Shown piece by piece: positions 1 to 12,885 of a DNA stretch of 64,000 nucleotides. The stretch is from Pogonophryne albipinna (taxonomy: Eukaryota; Chordata; Actinopteri; Perciformes; Artedidraconidae), in assembly GCA_028583405.1 (NCBI GenBank), contig CM053253.1, forward strand, positions 12,597,112-12,661,111, given 5' to 3'. The notes beneath the pieces were generated by a model that was given only the letters and a program-made list of their open reading frames with translations, searched no databases and was not told where the DNA came from. The position numbers and the translations under genes were made by a program. The first letter of the stretch is position 1. Each line of letters opens with the position of its first letter.

Positions 1-2929
1 TATTCTCTGTGGTCTCATACAAAAGACGGACATTAATTGCAGGGTAGTCACCTCTTTGAAGCCCATTGGCATGAAGAAACAACTAGACTGTTGATTTTAA
101 TTTTCACTTTACAAGCCATGTTATTTGCTGGTCTAGAAGAACATTTGAGACATGATACTTGACAGTTTCAGATGCTTACTGTGGTTCCCAATGCACAAAT
201 TACCTATCAGCATGTGTATCAGTGTGCTGAATTTTACAACCTGATTAACATTTAGTCTTAAGGTATTCGGTTATATTAAGGCTACGTTACATTACATTCG
301 TTTTACTTGTAGTACATACTGCATCTTACTTTGCATGCAGTATGCAGATAATTGGGACTATTTTGTTCTAACATGGCGCCTCACACTTAGACTCTCTTGC
401 TCATATATTTTGTGCAAATGATTTTGTGTCAGAATAGCCATATAAGTATGCTGGCTAGCATACTGCAACATGTGACTTGATGAAGTAGGACATCTTCATA
501 TTTCTGTCAAACTGCAGAAAAACTGCATGGTTTCCTTGCATGTAAACAGCACGGCAGTATTGGTAATGGAACACTGTTTCTGTTTTCATTCAATGACAAT
601 TCACCACACTCAAAAATGATGTCATGCTTTATTGCATGTAGCGAATACATATTGATCAGAGCAATTCTAAACTATAAACATTGTATGAAAGTGAGGCTAT
701 AGTTAGCTTAGCAATACATGAGTTGTCCTTGAAAGGTATCAAGAACAAATCCAAATACTGGCCTGTTAGTATTTGAGTGAGAATGGAGAGCTAGAACATG
801 GTGACTCTTCTAAAGACACAGACAGGTGGATGGATGTTGAAGTGTCTGCCTGCTCGTTGTCACTGTCTCAAGACTCTGCTTCATGTCAAGAGGCACACTC
901 CAGATGATGAGGAGGAGATGGACCCTCATATGGACACTTTTTGGGAAAGTGGGAGACCTGTTTGCCAAAAGATAAAAACACACAATCTGTATGCTGTGGT
1001 ACACACTTGAAAGGTTAGCCTCAAAGCACTCAGCTGTTCACTTGTATGAGTCTCTGCCACATTTGTTCTCTTTTGAGCATTTTGGTGGACTCCATACTTG
1101 AACATGACACAAAGGTTGCATTGCTTACGCTGGTTGTTAAATTGCTGTCAAAATCACTCTGCCTTGATGTTAAATTATTAATTGTTTATGTCAGATACTG
1201 TATGCCATTAAATTATTATATTTTTTTACCAAATATTTTTTGCAACAAATATTTTATATATAAAGCTTTTGTCGTTTGAATCAGCATCATTCATAATACT
1301 TGTTAAGGGATTCTTGCTTTACATTGCTATGTTGTATTGTGCAAACGTATGTATTATACACCATGTATTTTTGTTGACTTTACATGGCCAGCATACTTAA
1401 TTTATTTTGCACAAAGCACTGCATCAGTCTTTTTCTAATGGGGAATATCGCATTCTGCTGCACCAAAACCACAGCAAAAACACATGTATCCATTTTCTAC
1501 ACAACATATTCAGTTTTAATCATGAGGGATGGAGTAAAACTGTTTTCCCCCATTCTATTGAAAGTAAAAATATATGTTTTCCCGGCTGGCTGAGCTGTGA
1601 CAGGCCTCAGTTTCTCCCATTATTGATTGGTACTTTTATCTGTTTCTATCTTCTGTTGCGGTTCCTGTCAAATTGTAGAGCTTCAATATCATACATACTG
1701 TGTCCACACCTCCATGTTCACAGTAAACAAGCAACTTCTTCACTTCAGAAATGATATTTTTAAATCAACAAAAGGAAATGAGAAAAAAGGAAATGCAATA
1801 GTAAATTACTGTAGCCAGAATTTGAACGGTTTTTTTATATAGCAAAATTGATGACGGCACTGTCATCACATGTTTAATATGTTTTCACCATTTATTAATC
1901 CAATGTAATTTATTATTTTCAATATGAAACACAGCTTATATTAATAAGTGTGTGGAATAAGGACATCTAATTTAAATTAAACAACCATTTATATGCACAA
2001 CTTGTTGATTATGTTCTTCATGATTAATTACTGTTTGAGCGTGCTGTAAAACTATTGGAAGTCAGAGCTTGGCCACTGCCATATAAGCTTTATTTAAATC
2101 CTTCCATTATTTTAAAATTAGCTTCTGCTGATCCCATCCTCTGGTAAACAGAGGGGGCATGTCTCCATCGTGTGTCTACACGGCGGTCCCCAACCAACTC
2201 CAGGGTGTTTCTGAGGATTAACAACAGATTGAGTTTTGCTTGCTTGAAGCTAACAGAAGTATGTGTTGTTGTGTTACAATGCCACTGAGCTCATCCCCAA
2301 CGTGTTCCACATTCTGCTGTTGTTTGTGTGTCTGATTGTATGTGCATATTTGAGTATGAGGTTGGGGGTATATTTGTTGCATTTCCTCCCATGTCACTCA
2401 TTCTCCAATGGTAGAAAAAAAGTGCAAAAGCCTCAACCAATACTATCATAGTGTCAGATCCCTCGTCTCTATCTCACTGGAAAAAGAGCATAACAAGCTC
2501 ACAAGCTTCTGCGGCAAACGGAATAATTAATTTTTTATCAAAGAAGTTCACACCAGCAAGGGTTAAGAGGGGAGAGCTCTGGTGGGAGCATGTGTTAATG
2601 TCGTTTATGACTTTGCAAATTATACATTATAGGCAAGAGCAGAGTGGAAACTCAAAACATAATTGCATTGATTTCTCACTGATGGCTACAAATAATGACA
2701 TTTCTCTTGATCCAGGGGAAAAACAGGATGGATTGTGAGGCTCGAGGGCACACACGCAGACTCTTACATGCGCTTAGACTCTAGCTCATGATGCCTTTAA
2801 ACATGATATCACACTGAAGTACTCGGCACAACATTTGTCATCATTTTCTCCCATCTAGCCCAGATTCAGACGAAATACACACTGGCATGCATGCAGAACA
2901 CAGACCCACAAATATACATAGACACGCAA

Positions 2930-2931
<2 letters not shown>
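1..2931. other. Non-coding, AT-rich DNA with no recognised gene
   Basis: Reading frames here are short, overlap one another on both strands and show no recognisable domain. Around 279-560 there are repeated GCATACTGCA-like words and a small hairpin (447-464, GTATGC/GCATAC arms), which resemble the interior of old fish MITEs. No paired termini could be found, so this is not called as an element. Confidence 0.5.

Positions 2932-2994
<63 letters not shown>
2932..2994. repeat. (CA)n microsatellite, 63 bp
   Basis: An uninterrupted run of CA dinucleotides. Reading frames through it give only THTH or CVCV polypeptides and are artefacts. Confidence 0.98.
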
Positions 2995-5893
<2,899 letters not shown>

Positions 5894-6437
5894 TAGGGGT
5901 GTTGAATTAATCGTTTCTACGATGCATCACGATGCGCACGTGGACGATTGTGCATCGATGCAGTGACAGAACATAATTGATTATAGCGTAGTAACGTTGC
6001 TTCCTGATTTTACGGCCGCGGCTTTACAATAACGTTTTTCTTTCTGTCACTTTAATATCAAATCGGTCGGTGACGCAGAGATCAAGGAACAGACGTGACA
6101 GCGGCACAGCGACACCAACACGGAGCAGTCTGCTTCATCCACCAACACAAGAACACCAGTCCAGAACCGACAGCAGAAGAATCCGCTCTGAATCACTCCG
6201 TGTCGTTGCGGCTCAGACACACAGGGATTTATGTTTTTTAAAACGTTTTTGGTAAAATGTTGTTAAGTCTTGGATTGCAGAGTATGAATGTCCTCTTGGT
6301 ATTTTCAGACGATATATACTTGTGTAAATTTTGTGAAGGCAGGAGGAAAAAGCTTCTGCGATCACCGTCTCCTCTGTTCCTCCAAACCCCGCCCCCCCTG
6401 AAACTAATGAGTGACAGGCTGATAGTAACCTGATAGA

Positions 6438-6659
6438 AACTATAGGTTACTTACGTAACCCCAGTTCTCAGAGTAACATGAAGTGAGATGTCTCACTATG
6501 GGATGCGCCTCAACGCGTATGCAAACAGAAGCATCAATCTCATTACGCCAATCTTGATTGGCTGGTGATCTTGACGTCAACGTCAGGGAATCCACCCACC
6601 CTTTAAGTAGCTTGCGCTACGACGCAGCGTCATTCAAAATAAGCACCTCTTCTCGCTTC
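6438..6659. repeat. DIRS left terminus: 49-bp extension plus inverted terminal repeat
   Basis: Positions 6487-6659 match 10637-10804 in inverted orientation, with a few substitutions and one short length difference near 6639-6644. Positions 6438-6486 are the outer extension, present only at this end. The extension plus the first bases of the repeat (6438-6496) reappear in inverted orientation in the ICR at 6683-6741 without a mismatch. Confidence 0.92.
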
Positions 6660-6682
6660 GCCTTAGCAAGAAGGGCCGTCTG

Positions 6683-6780
6683 GTGAGACATCTCACTTCA
6701 TGTTACTCTGAGAACTGGGGTTACGTAAGTAACCTATAGTTCTCATTCATAACACTCCGTTCGATGTCTCACTGTGGGAT
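6683..6780. repeat. DIRS internal complementary region (ICR)
   Basis: Positions 6683-6741 are the perfect reverse complement of the left end (6438-6496). Positions 6739-6780 are the reverse complement of the right end (10787-10828) with one mismatch. The two blocks overlap by GTT (6739-6741). This is the expected ICR of DIRS elements, which is thought to act as a splint or template joining the two ends during formation of the circular DNA intermediate. Confidence 0.92.
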
Positions 6781-6839
6781 ATTGAAACTCCCGTATTGCT
6801 AGACATGCTTATCTCGAAAATCACCAAAACAACCAGAAC

Positions 6840-7529
6840 TTAACAGGTAGAACTCTGTCTCAACACGGGACCCAGCACTGCGCGGGCCACACTTGGAGCA
6901 GAGACATCTAGCCTGTAAAAGCAGACAAAAGTGAGCGGCGAGGACCAGCTCGCTGCTGCACAAATGTCTTGGATGGAAACACCCTTGAACAAAGCCCAGG
7001 ATGTAGCCAGTCCAAGAGTAGAATGAGCACGCAGGCCCGTTGGTGCCTGCAAACCCTGACTCGTATAAGCCAGAGCAATCGCTTCCACAATCCAGTGGGA
7101 GAGCCGTTGCCTGGTAACGTGCTCGCCCTTATGAGGGTTAGCCCAGGATATAAAGAGTTGGTCATTACAACGAAACTCTTTTGAACTGTCCATATAGATG
7201 CGTAAAGCACAAACTGGACACAGCAAATTCGACCGCTGTTCCTCAGAGGAACACAGCCGGGTAGCTGCCCTCAGATTGGACGCGCGGGGTCCAATCTGAG
7301 GGCAGCTACCCAGCGCTGAAACTCCCTCATGTAAGAGTACAGTCTGGGCTGGGGACAACATGCTCTTTTCTGTGTTTATTACGAAACCCAGGTCGAGCAG
7401 GTGTTTTACGAGGACATTCGTCTGCGTAATAGCCTCTTGCTCCGACTGTGCGAGAAGGAGCCAATCGTCAGATAAGTTGCAAGGCGAATACCCTGTTGTC
7501 TTAACGGGGCTATCGCGGCTTCCGTACAC
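6840..7529 (-). pseudogene. DIRS tyrosine recombinase fused to the RT C-terminal remnant (defective)
   Basis: The first third continues the reverse transcriptase after a frameshift: SDDWLLLAQSEQEA carries the rest of the YxDD active site, then FVINTEKSMLSP. After a deletion junction at about 7259-7311 the frame enters the tyrosine recombinase, starting near LLCPVCALRIYMDSS. RNase H and the recombinase N-terminal part appear to be missing. The recombinase core is recognisable from GLRAHSTLGLATSWALFKG and DICAAASWSSPLTFV, and ends at the catalytic tyrosine in FYRLDV. The family has H-x-x-R at the AHST motif, but here Arg is replaced by Leu (codon CTT near 7013-7015). Cys stands where Arg is usual in CPVCALR and FVCFYR, as expected for CpG decay. 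The product should be catalytically dead. Confidence 0.88.
7259..7311. repeat. 22-bp perfect hairpin at the DIRS deletion junction
   Basis: Arms 7259-7280 and 7290-7311 are perfectly complementary over 22 bp around a 9-nt GC-rich loop. The hairpin sits between the RT remnant and the recombinase, where a DIRS element should carry RNase H and more. It therefore marks the internal rearrangement, probably a fold-back template switch (inference). Confidence 0.85.
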
Positions 7530-8556
7530 CGTACAAACACTCGCGGGCTGAGAGACAGACCGAAGGGAAGTACTCTGTACTCGTAACAGACACCCTGAAA
7601 GGCGAACCTCAGATATTTCCTGTGTGGATAATATACTGGGATGTGGAAATACGCGTCTTTCAGGTCGACTGATGTGAACCAGTCGTTTTGGCGCACGAGA
7701 CGCAACAGAGATGTGTGAGTGAGCATTCTGAATTTGTATCTTTTGAGATATTTGTTCAGAGCTCTCAAATCTAGTATAGGCCGTTTGGGAACGAGGAAAT
7801 ACTTGGAATAAAAGCCGCTCTGACTCTGTTCGGCGGGTATTATCGATATACTGTAGCCTTCTTTTCTAGTAGCGAGAAAATATCTTGCTCTAGAATATGG
7901 GCCGACTCTCCCCGGGCCTGTGAATACAGAATGCCCGAGAAGTGAGGGGGGGTGACAGCGAATTGGAGCATGTAGCCCCGTGTTACTGTCTTGAAAACCC
8001 AAGCAGAATCTGTGAGCATCCTCCACTTTTCGCTTCTCAAAGCGAGCGGAGATGTCACAGCTCTGTCGTCTGCCTTCAGTGTCTCTATTTGTTGTGTTAT
8101 GGGGCCCTCTAGTGTCTGAACACGGTGGTACCCCAGGTTGACAACCCCGGCCGACACTGCGCATGCGCGTGGCGCCTTCACTATTGTCCGCCTTTTGAGA
8201 GAGGCCGTAGCCGCTCTCAAAAGAGGGGCAGACGACAGACTGTTTATTGTTTTTATTGTTTTTCTTTTCATTTTTATTGACTGCGCCCTTGGCTTCAAGC
8301 CTGGAAACGACAGTGGAAAATGATTTATTTTGAAACAACAATGATGACATGTGTTTGTGTGACGTAAACAGGCAGCGGAACTTGCTGTCTTTGATGTTAA
8401 ATCCATTTCCCTGATGGCGCGAACTTGAGGATGACGTTCTGGCATCACTCGAGGCGGCGGGAAGATGGGGGCATGGTGGCAACCCGAAAACACATGAGCA
8501 TCCAACACTGGAACGTGTTCTGGAGCTGGGGAACAGGGAACTTCTAGCTCCTTCAT
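7406..8556 (-). pseudogene. DIRS reverse transcriptase ORF, frameshifted
   Basis: On the minus strand the frame starts at about 8556 (MKELEVPCSP), 22 nt after the gag stop, and runs to a stop near 7840 (ending EKKATVYR). The RT continues in another frame with IIPAEQSQSGFYSKYFLVPKR, PILDLRALNKYLKRYKF, DWFTSVDLKDAYFHIPV (the catalytic DLKDAYF motif), YLRFAFQG and YEYRVLPFGLSLSP. At YL, where YLDD should follow, a 1-nt deletion between 7469 and 7470 throws the frame out, and the DDW half lies in the next frame. About five residues usual for the family between FLVPK and PILDLR are absent (near 7780). It represents the polymerase of the retrotransposon and cannot give a full-length enzyme as written. 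Confidence 0.88.
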
Positions 8557-8577
8557 CGAGGAGAGGAGAGGAGGCTG

Positions 8578-10245
8578 TCAGGCCGCCCGCTTCTTCTTCC
8601 TCGCCTGGTGGCTGAAAACCTGGGTCGGCTGCGCCTGAGCGGCAGCTGCCGGAACCGGAGATTTTCTTGGCCAGCTCCCTCTAGCCTCGTGCCCGGGCTG
8701 CGGTCTCTGCTGCTTCGGTATTTTGAACCGGGCAGGACGTGAGACAGCTTGGGTGAAGGCCTGCCGCGGGACCATTGGAGGTGACGGCTGGACCCTTCGG
8801 GGGAGACAGAGCTGGAGAACCTCGTCTCCCTTCCTTTTTGACTCGCACATCAGCTGCATTGAAGCTAGAGCGGAGCCAAATATGCCCTCGGGAACAATAG
8901 GCATGTCCAGAACATCCTCTTTTTCCAGGTCTGGAAGGTTGGTCAGGTTGAGCCACCTGGCTCTCTCCTGTACCACCATCATTCCCAGCGCTTTGCCCGT
9001 GGCTTGGACTGCACAGCGCTGCACACGGAGGCAAATGTCCGTGATCGCTGCGATCTCGTCCCACACGGCAGGCTCAGGTCTGCTCGACATGTCTTCGCAA
9101 AGCTCCGCCTGGTAGGCGGTCAGCAGCGAGGAGACGTTGAGTGCCCTGGCGGACAAAGCTGCGGCTTTATAGGCCCGTTCGGTCATCGCTGACTGGAACC
9201 GGTCTGCCTTTGCCGGTAGCATGGGGTTCCTGCTTGGTGTCGAAGCCAGCCTCGGTTGGAGGTGGGCTGCCACCAGCGGTTCCTTGGGCGGCATGCGGAG
9301 CAGGCCGAGCCTCTCCATACCGTCACAGTCTAGGGAGGAGGCACCCTGGATTGGGGCCTTGTTGCTAAAGGGACGTTCTCTCCACGAGACCGACACCTCG
9401 TCCAGCATCTCCGGAAAGACTGGAAGGAGCTGCCTCTTCGTCCTCACTGCTTGGGGCAAGTTATTCCCCTCGTAGTGAGATCTGGAGGTCTCCTTGGCCA
9501 CTTCAGGCCATGGGATGTCCAGCCTGGACGCAGCGCGTTGACACACGGCCTGCAAGTCCATGCTTAGGACGGGCGAAGCTGGTGTGCTCTCGCCCGGGGG
9601 AGCGGACATCGCTCCCGGCTTTGCAGCCTGAGCCGATGAAACGAAGATGTCATCCTCATCCGAGTCAGACAGGAGGAACTCCGAGGTATCCTCTTCGTCC
9701 TCCATGTAGTCCAACTCCAGGACATCCTCCGCGGGTGGAACCATCAGGTCCAATTGGGAGCCCCAGCTTGACACAGCGCGGGGCTCCGCTCTCGCGGCTC
9801 TTGCCGCCACCGGGTCCCAGCCTGAAACGGCGTGGGGCTCCGGTTCAGCGGCTGTCGCTGTTGTTGAGCCCCAGTCTGCCACAGCGCGGGGCTCAATCTC
9901 TGCGGCGGACGCCACCATGTCTTGATTGCCGGACGGCGAATCAGCGGACATGAGGGGGTCCTGTCCCGACAAGCTAGCTTGGCGTGCTAACCGTCGGCGG
10001 AGGCTCTTCATGGTGAAGCGGGTACAAACGGCAACGGGGTTATCGATAGCCTCCCGGGCGTGTTCCAGCCCGAGGCAGGACGAGCAGACCTGGTGTGAGT
10101 CTGTGCCTGAGATCTTAAACCACATAGCCGAGCCTCCGAGTCCTGACTCCTCTGGTGTGAGGGAGAGAAGGGTCCATCTTCGATCGCCGGGGTCGGCGTG
10201 GAGTGGACACGTTAGTAACAGGTACGTTACTGAGAAAAAATCCAA
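8578..10245 (-). CDS. DIRS gag-like protein, 555 aa, apparently intact
   Basis: This is the first ORF of the DIRS element and presumably its structural or nucleic-acid-binding protein. The open frame starts at 10245, but Met41 (10125) is a plausible real start, because recognisable sequence begins there with MWFKISGTDSHQVCSSCLGLEHA, a C-x2-C...H zinc-knuckle-like motif. Residues of about 110-170 hold three imperfect repeats of the type EPxAVxxWGS. These are followed by an acidic stretch rich in Asp and Glu (LELDYMEDEEDTSEFLLSDSDEDD). The middle is helical and the C-terminus is strongly basic and Pro/Ala/Gln-rich, ending QARKKKRAA. The stop at 8578-8580 is followed 22 nt later by the RT frame. 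No frameshift was seen, in contrast to the wrecked RT. Confidence 0.85.
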   Translation of the reverse strand: MDFFSVTYLLLTCPLHADPGDRRWTLLSLTPEESGLGGSAMWFKISGTDSHQVCSSCLGLEHAREAIDNPVAVCTRFTMKSLRRRLARQASLSGQDPLMSADSPSGNQDMVASAAEIEPRAVADWGSTTATAAEPEPHAVSGWDPVAARAARAEPRAVSSWGSQLDLMVPPAEDVLELDYMEDEEDTSEFLLSDSDEDDIFVSSAQAAKPGAMSAPPGESTPASPVLSMDLQAVCQRAASRLDIPWPEVAKETSRSHYEGNNLPQAVRTKRQLLPVFPEMLDEVSVSWRERPFSNKAPIQGASSLDCDGMERLGLLRMPPKEPLVAAHLQPRLASTPSRNPMLPAKADRFQSAMTERAYKAAALSARALNVSSLLTAYQAELCEDMSSRPEPAVWDEIAAITDICLRVQRCAVQATGKALGMMVVQERARWLNLTNLPDLEKEDVLDMPIVPEGIFGSALASMQLMCESKRKGDEVLQLCLPRRVQPSPPMVPRQAFTQAVSRPARFKIPKQQRPQPGHEARGSWPRKSPVPAAAAQAQPTQVFSHQARKKKRAA

Positions 10246-10518
10246 CCTTGCCGTTAGTCCGAAAGGAAAAAAGGCGACGGTGTAGATTTTATTCTTTAAA
10301 GAATATTAACTGGTGTGTTAATACCTTTTTGTATCCCTGTCTCCTCTGGTGTGAGAGAGAAAAGAGAACGTCCTCTTTACCGTGGTGTCGGTGTGGAGGG
10401 AAGAACAAACTAGCAACAGGTATGTTACTAGCTTGAAGAAAAAATCAAACCTTACCGTTATTTCGACAGAAAGAACGGCGAGGCAGATTACAATATTAAC
10501 TGGTGTGTTAATATTGTT
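10147..10518. repeat. Imperfect tandem duplication in the DIRS leader, unit about 194 bp
   Basis: CTCCTCTGGTGTGAG starts at 10147 (where it overlaps the gag 5' end) and again at 10341. Both units continue with AGTAACAGGT-like, CAACCTT/AAACCTT-CCGTTA and ATTAACTGGTGTGTTAAT blocks in the same order. It lies between the right terminus and the gag start, where the promoter and leader of the element should be. Confidence 0.75.
10490..10517. repeat. 11-bp hairpin in the DIRS leader
   Basis: Arms 10490-10500 and 10507-10517 (ACAATATTAAC/GTTAATATTGT) surround the loop TGGTGT. A shorter version of the hairpin is present in the first leader unit near 10305-10321. A structural or regulatory role is possible but unproven. 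Confidence 0.7.
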
Positions 10519-10636
10519 CAGTCTTCTTGCAAAGCAAAAAAGTAACCGGCAAGCGCCCGTCGACCGAATGTTAGCTTTGGGTTCAGTCTATGGACCGTTA
10601 AGCTAGCCCGGTTACTGATAATTCGAGATGTGCTCT

Positions 10637-10828
10637 GAAGCGAGAAGAGGTGTTTGAATGACGCTGCGTCGTAGAGCAAGCTACTTAAAGGTTGGGTGGA
10701 TTCCCTGACGTTGACGTCAAGATCACCAGCCAATCAGGATTGGCGTAATGAGATTGATGCTTCTGTTTGCATACGCGTTGAGGCGCATCCCATAGTGAGA
10801 CATCGAACGGAGTGTTATGAATGAGAAC
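10637..10828. repeat. DIRS right terminus: inverted terminal repeat plus 24-bp extension
   Basis: Positions 10637-10804 pair with 6487-6659 as the inverted terminal repeat. Positions 10805-10828 are the right extension, ending GAGAAC, and are represented in inverted form in the ICR. The sequence continues directly into hAT DNA (TTTATTAATCAC) without a target duplication. Confidence 0.9.
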
Positions 10829-11677
10829 TTTATTAATCACTTAATCACTGATTGAGATATGATGAAGCTAACTTAGTAAGTATGTAAGTGTGCATGCAGT
10901 ATTTTTGTTTGTATATGCTGTTGTAAATACTCCTGTTGTCTGCTGTGTTCAGACTCAAGTCATGTTTGTGATGCCACATTCAGGACATTCAGTGTCCTTT
11001 TTTTGCTAGAAGCTGCAGCTAGACTGCAGAAGCATTAGTTTTTAGTTTTTGAGGATGGAACAATTTCACACACAGATACTGTATAGGGATGCTATACAAT
11101 TGATTTATTTTGGTTTATAAATTAATGTCAAGACATTTATGTTATTGATTTCTGAAGCACTTTCTAAATAATAAAAAGAGAGTTCATATGTATTTACTGC
11201 ATGTATTCATTGATGAAAAAGAAGCCATGTGCAGTAATATAGAAAATTGAGGATGCAACGCATTGGTATGAATTGTGATGCATCGGGATATCGAATCAAA
11301 TCGGTGACAGGATAATCGTAATCGAATTGTGAGACCAGTGAAGATGCACAGCCCTAGACATGATTCACTCTGTTTTTTGCTGACCATATTTTGAGCTCTG
11401 ATCTTTATCTTCATATAGCTTGATAAGGTCAATATGGGCTATGATAACCAGTTTATGCAATATTGATTTGCTATTGAGCCTGATTGTTGCCAGACGGCGC
11501 CCAGCAGGTGGCCTTGAGACATAATCAATTTATCAGCAACTTTAATCGACAAGGACCTCTGCAATAAAGACAGACAGTGTGTCCTCATGTAATCCAATAG
11601 AGCAGCCTCTGACTGTTGTTTTGCGTGTGTGTTTTTGTGTGTGTGTGTGTGGCAGCTGCATGTTGCTTTCTTTAAAG

Positions 11678-12175
11678 GTAAAGGTCCCCTATTATACTGT
11701 TTTTTATCAATATATTATAGGTCTCAGATATATACAAACATGTCTCTGAAGTATTTGGCTCGAAATACTAAACAGATCATTGTAGCATCCCATAATCCCC
11801 TCTGTTTCAGCCCTGTTTCAAAAGTGCTGATTCTCTGTCTGTTACTTCAGATGAAAATAAGAAGCCACTCCCCACGCCCCTCTGAGAGACATTTGGTTAA
11901 AAATAACACAATGGTGCTCTAGGAGGAGATTCAGGTGATAAGGTGGGGGGACCTTGGTTGGTTATTGCTAATGGTTACACAAGCCAAAAAAACGTTATGT
12001 CATCATCAAGTGGCCAAAATCTAATTTTCAGACAGGTTTTTATATAAATGGATCAGGACAAAAAGTGAGTGTATCTTTTTTCCTGAAACCTTCTGAATCT
12101 CTTTACACAGAGGGGACACATGTGTATGTATAAAATACATGAAAAAGTGGATATTTCTTTTTAGGTGACCTTTAC
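11678..12175. mobile_element. Unclassified short TIR element (about 0.5 kb), complete copy
   Basis: The left end GTAAAGGTCCCCTA and the reverse complement of the right end, GTAAAGGTCACCTA, form terminal inverted repeats with one mismatch. The left half (about 11683-11855) recurs at 12700-12885, proving it is a dispersed repeat. No transposase was seen. No clear target-site duplication was found, so no superfamily is given. Confidence 0.65.
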
Positions 12176-12639
12176 TATGTCTCCATTAAGAAGTTTGATT
12201 TCAACATTAAAACCTATTTCTCACAAATCCATGTATTGCAAGAATCAAGCGAGGGCACCAGTGATCTTCCGGTATACTATTTTCCTTAAATGTTTCCTCT
12301 CTCAGTCCTCTCCCTCCACCTCCACATTCACCCTCCATGTATTGTTGTGTAGGTGAAGATGAGTTATAGTGGTCACAACGATGCTGCTGATAGATGAAGG
12401 TGAACTCAGCTCTGGCCTAATACAGGAGACTTTAGAGGACACAGAGGCTGATGCCATCCATCGTCCTGGCCACCTACATACCCCTAAACCTCCACTGCTC
12501 ACTCTGTAGAGCAAACTGCATTTCTACTGTGCTCAGGGACGTTTACAAGGTGCGTTTTTAGTCAACCGAAACACTGTAGCATCCTGGTAGATCTTAGAAA
12601 CTGGTTTGAGTTAGTTATCATTACACAGGATATGACCTT

Positions 12640-12885
12640 ATAGTTCTGAATTGCATCTATAATTTGGTGTGTTAGACTATCAAATGCATTGATATGTCTA
12701 CTATTATACTGTTTTTCATCAATATATTATAGGTCTCTACACATTATTATTATAGGATATATACAAAACATGTCCCTGAAGTGTTTGGGTCGAAACACCA
12801 AACAGATCGTGCATTGTAGCATCCCATAAACCCCTCTGTTTCAGCCCTGTTTCAAAAGTGCTTATTATCTTCTGTTACTTTAGAT
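12640..12885. mobile_element. Partial second copy of the short TIR element, with a repeated flank
   Basis: Positions 12700-12885 repeat 11683-11855 at high identity (shared ATTATACTG, ATCAATATATTATAGGTCTC and GTAGCATCCCATAA words). The copy lacks the terminal GTAAAGGTC and is cut at 12885 by the hAT-like end starting CAGGGGTCGGC. The preceding 12645-12700 segment (GAATTGCATC...ATCAAATGCATT) recurs in direct orientation at about 14730-14790. Confidence 0.7.

Larger units (their letters stand above)
6438..10828 (-). mobile_element. DIRS-type tyrosine-recombinase retrotransposon, 4.39 kb, defective
   Basis: This element inserts through a tyrosine recombinase instead of a DDE integrase. The order on the minus strand is: right terminus, duplicated leader, gag-like ORF, reverse transcriptase, truncated tyrosine recombinase, internal complementary region (ICR), left terminus. 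Inverted terminal repeats (about 170 bp) lie at 6487-6659 and 10637-10804. Both ends carry the trinucleotide AAC and there is no flanking duplication, as known for DIRS elements. It is clearly more GC-rich than the surrounding DNA. Damage includes two frameshifts in the reverse transcriptase, a small deletion in a conserved RT motif, a large deletion between RT and recombinase, and the loss of catalytic and other conserved arginines. Its termini are intact, so mobilisation in trans is conceivable but not shown. Confidence 0.93.
5894..11356. mobile_element. hAT-like DNA transposon, non-autonomous, split by a nested DIRS element
   Basis: The left end reads TAGGGGTGTTGAATTAATCG and the right end, reverse complemented, begins TAGGGCTGTGCATC. 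Both are followed by subterminal GATGCATCACGATGC-like words, typical of fish hAT elements. The flanks GAAATGAT and GACATGAT form an 8-bp target-site duplication with one mismatch. Without the DIRS insertion (6438-10828) the element is about 1.07 kb. No transposase reading frame was seen in the two outer pieces (5894-6437 and 10829-11356), so it is probably a non-autonomous or internally deleted copy. The subfamily cannot be fixed from the sequence alone. Confidence 0.75.

Noticed and set aside
279..560. Possible old MITE with GCATACTGCA-like words
   Set aside because: No paired inverted termini or target duplication could be found, so an element cannot be supported.
6070..6255. 61-codon frame in the left part of the split hAT element
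   Set aside because: Low-complexity Arg/Ser/Thr sequence without any transposase motif.
8681..9953. Plus- and minus-strand frames overlapping the DIRS gag (for example 8723-9115 and 9510-9953 plus)
   Set aside because: Shadows of the GC-rich gag ORF, without domains.
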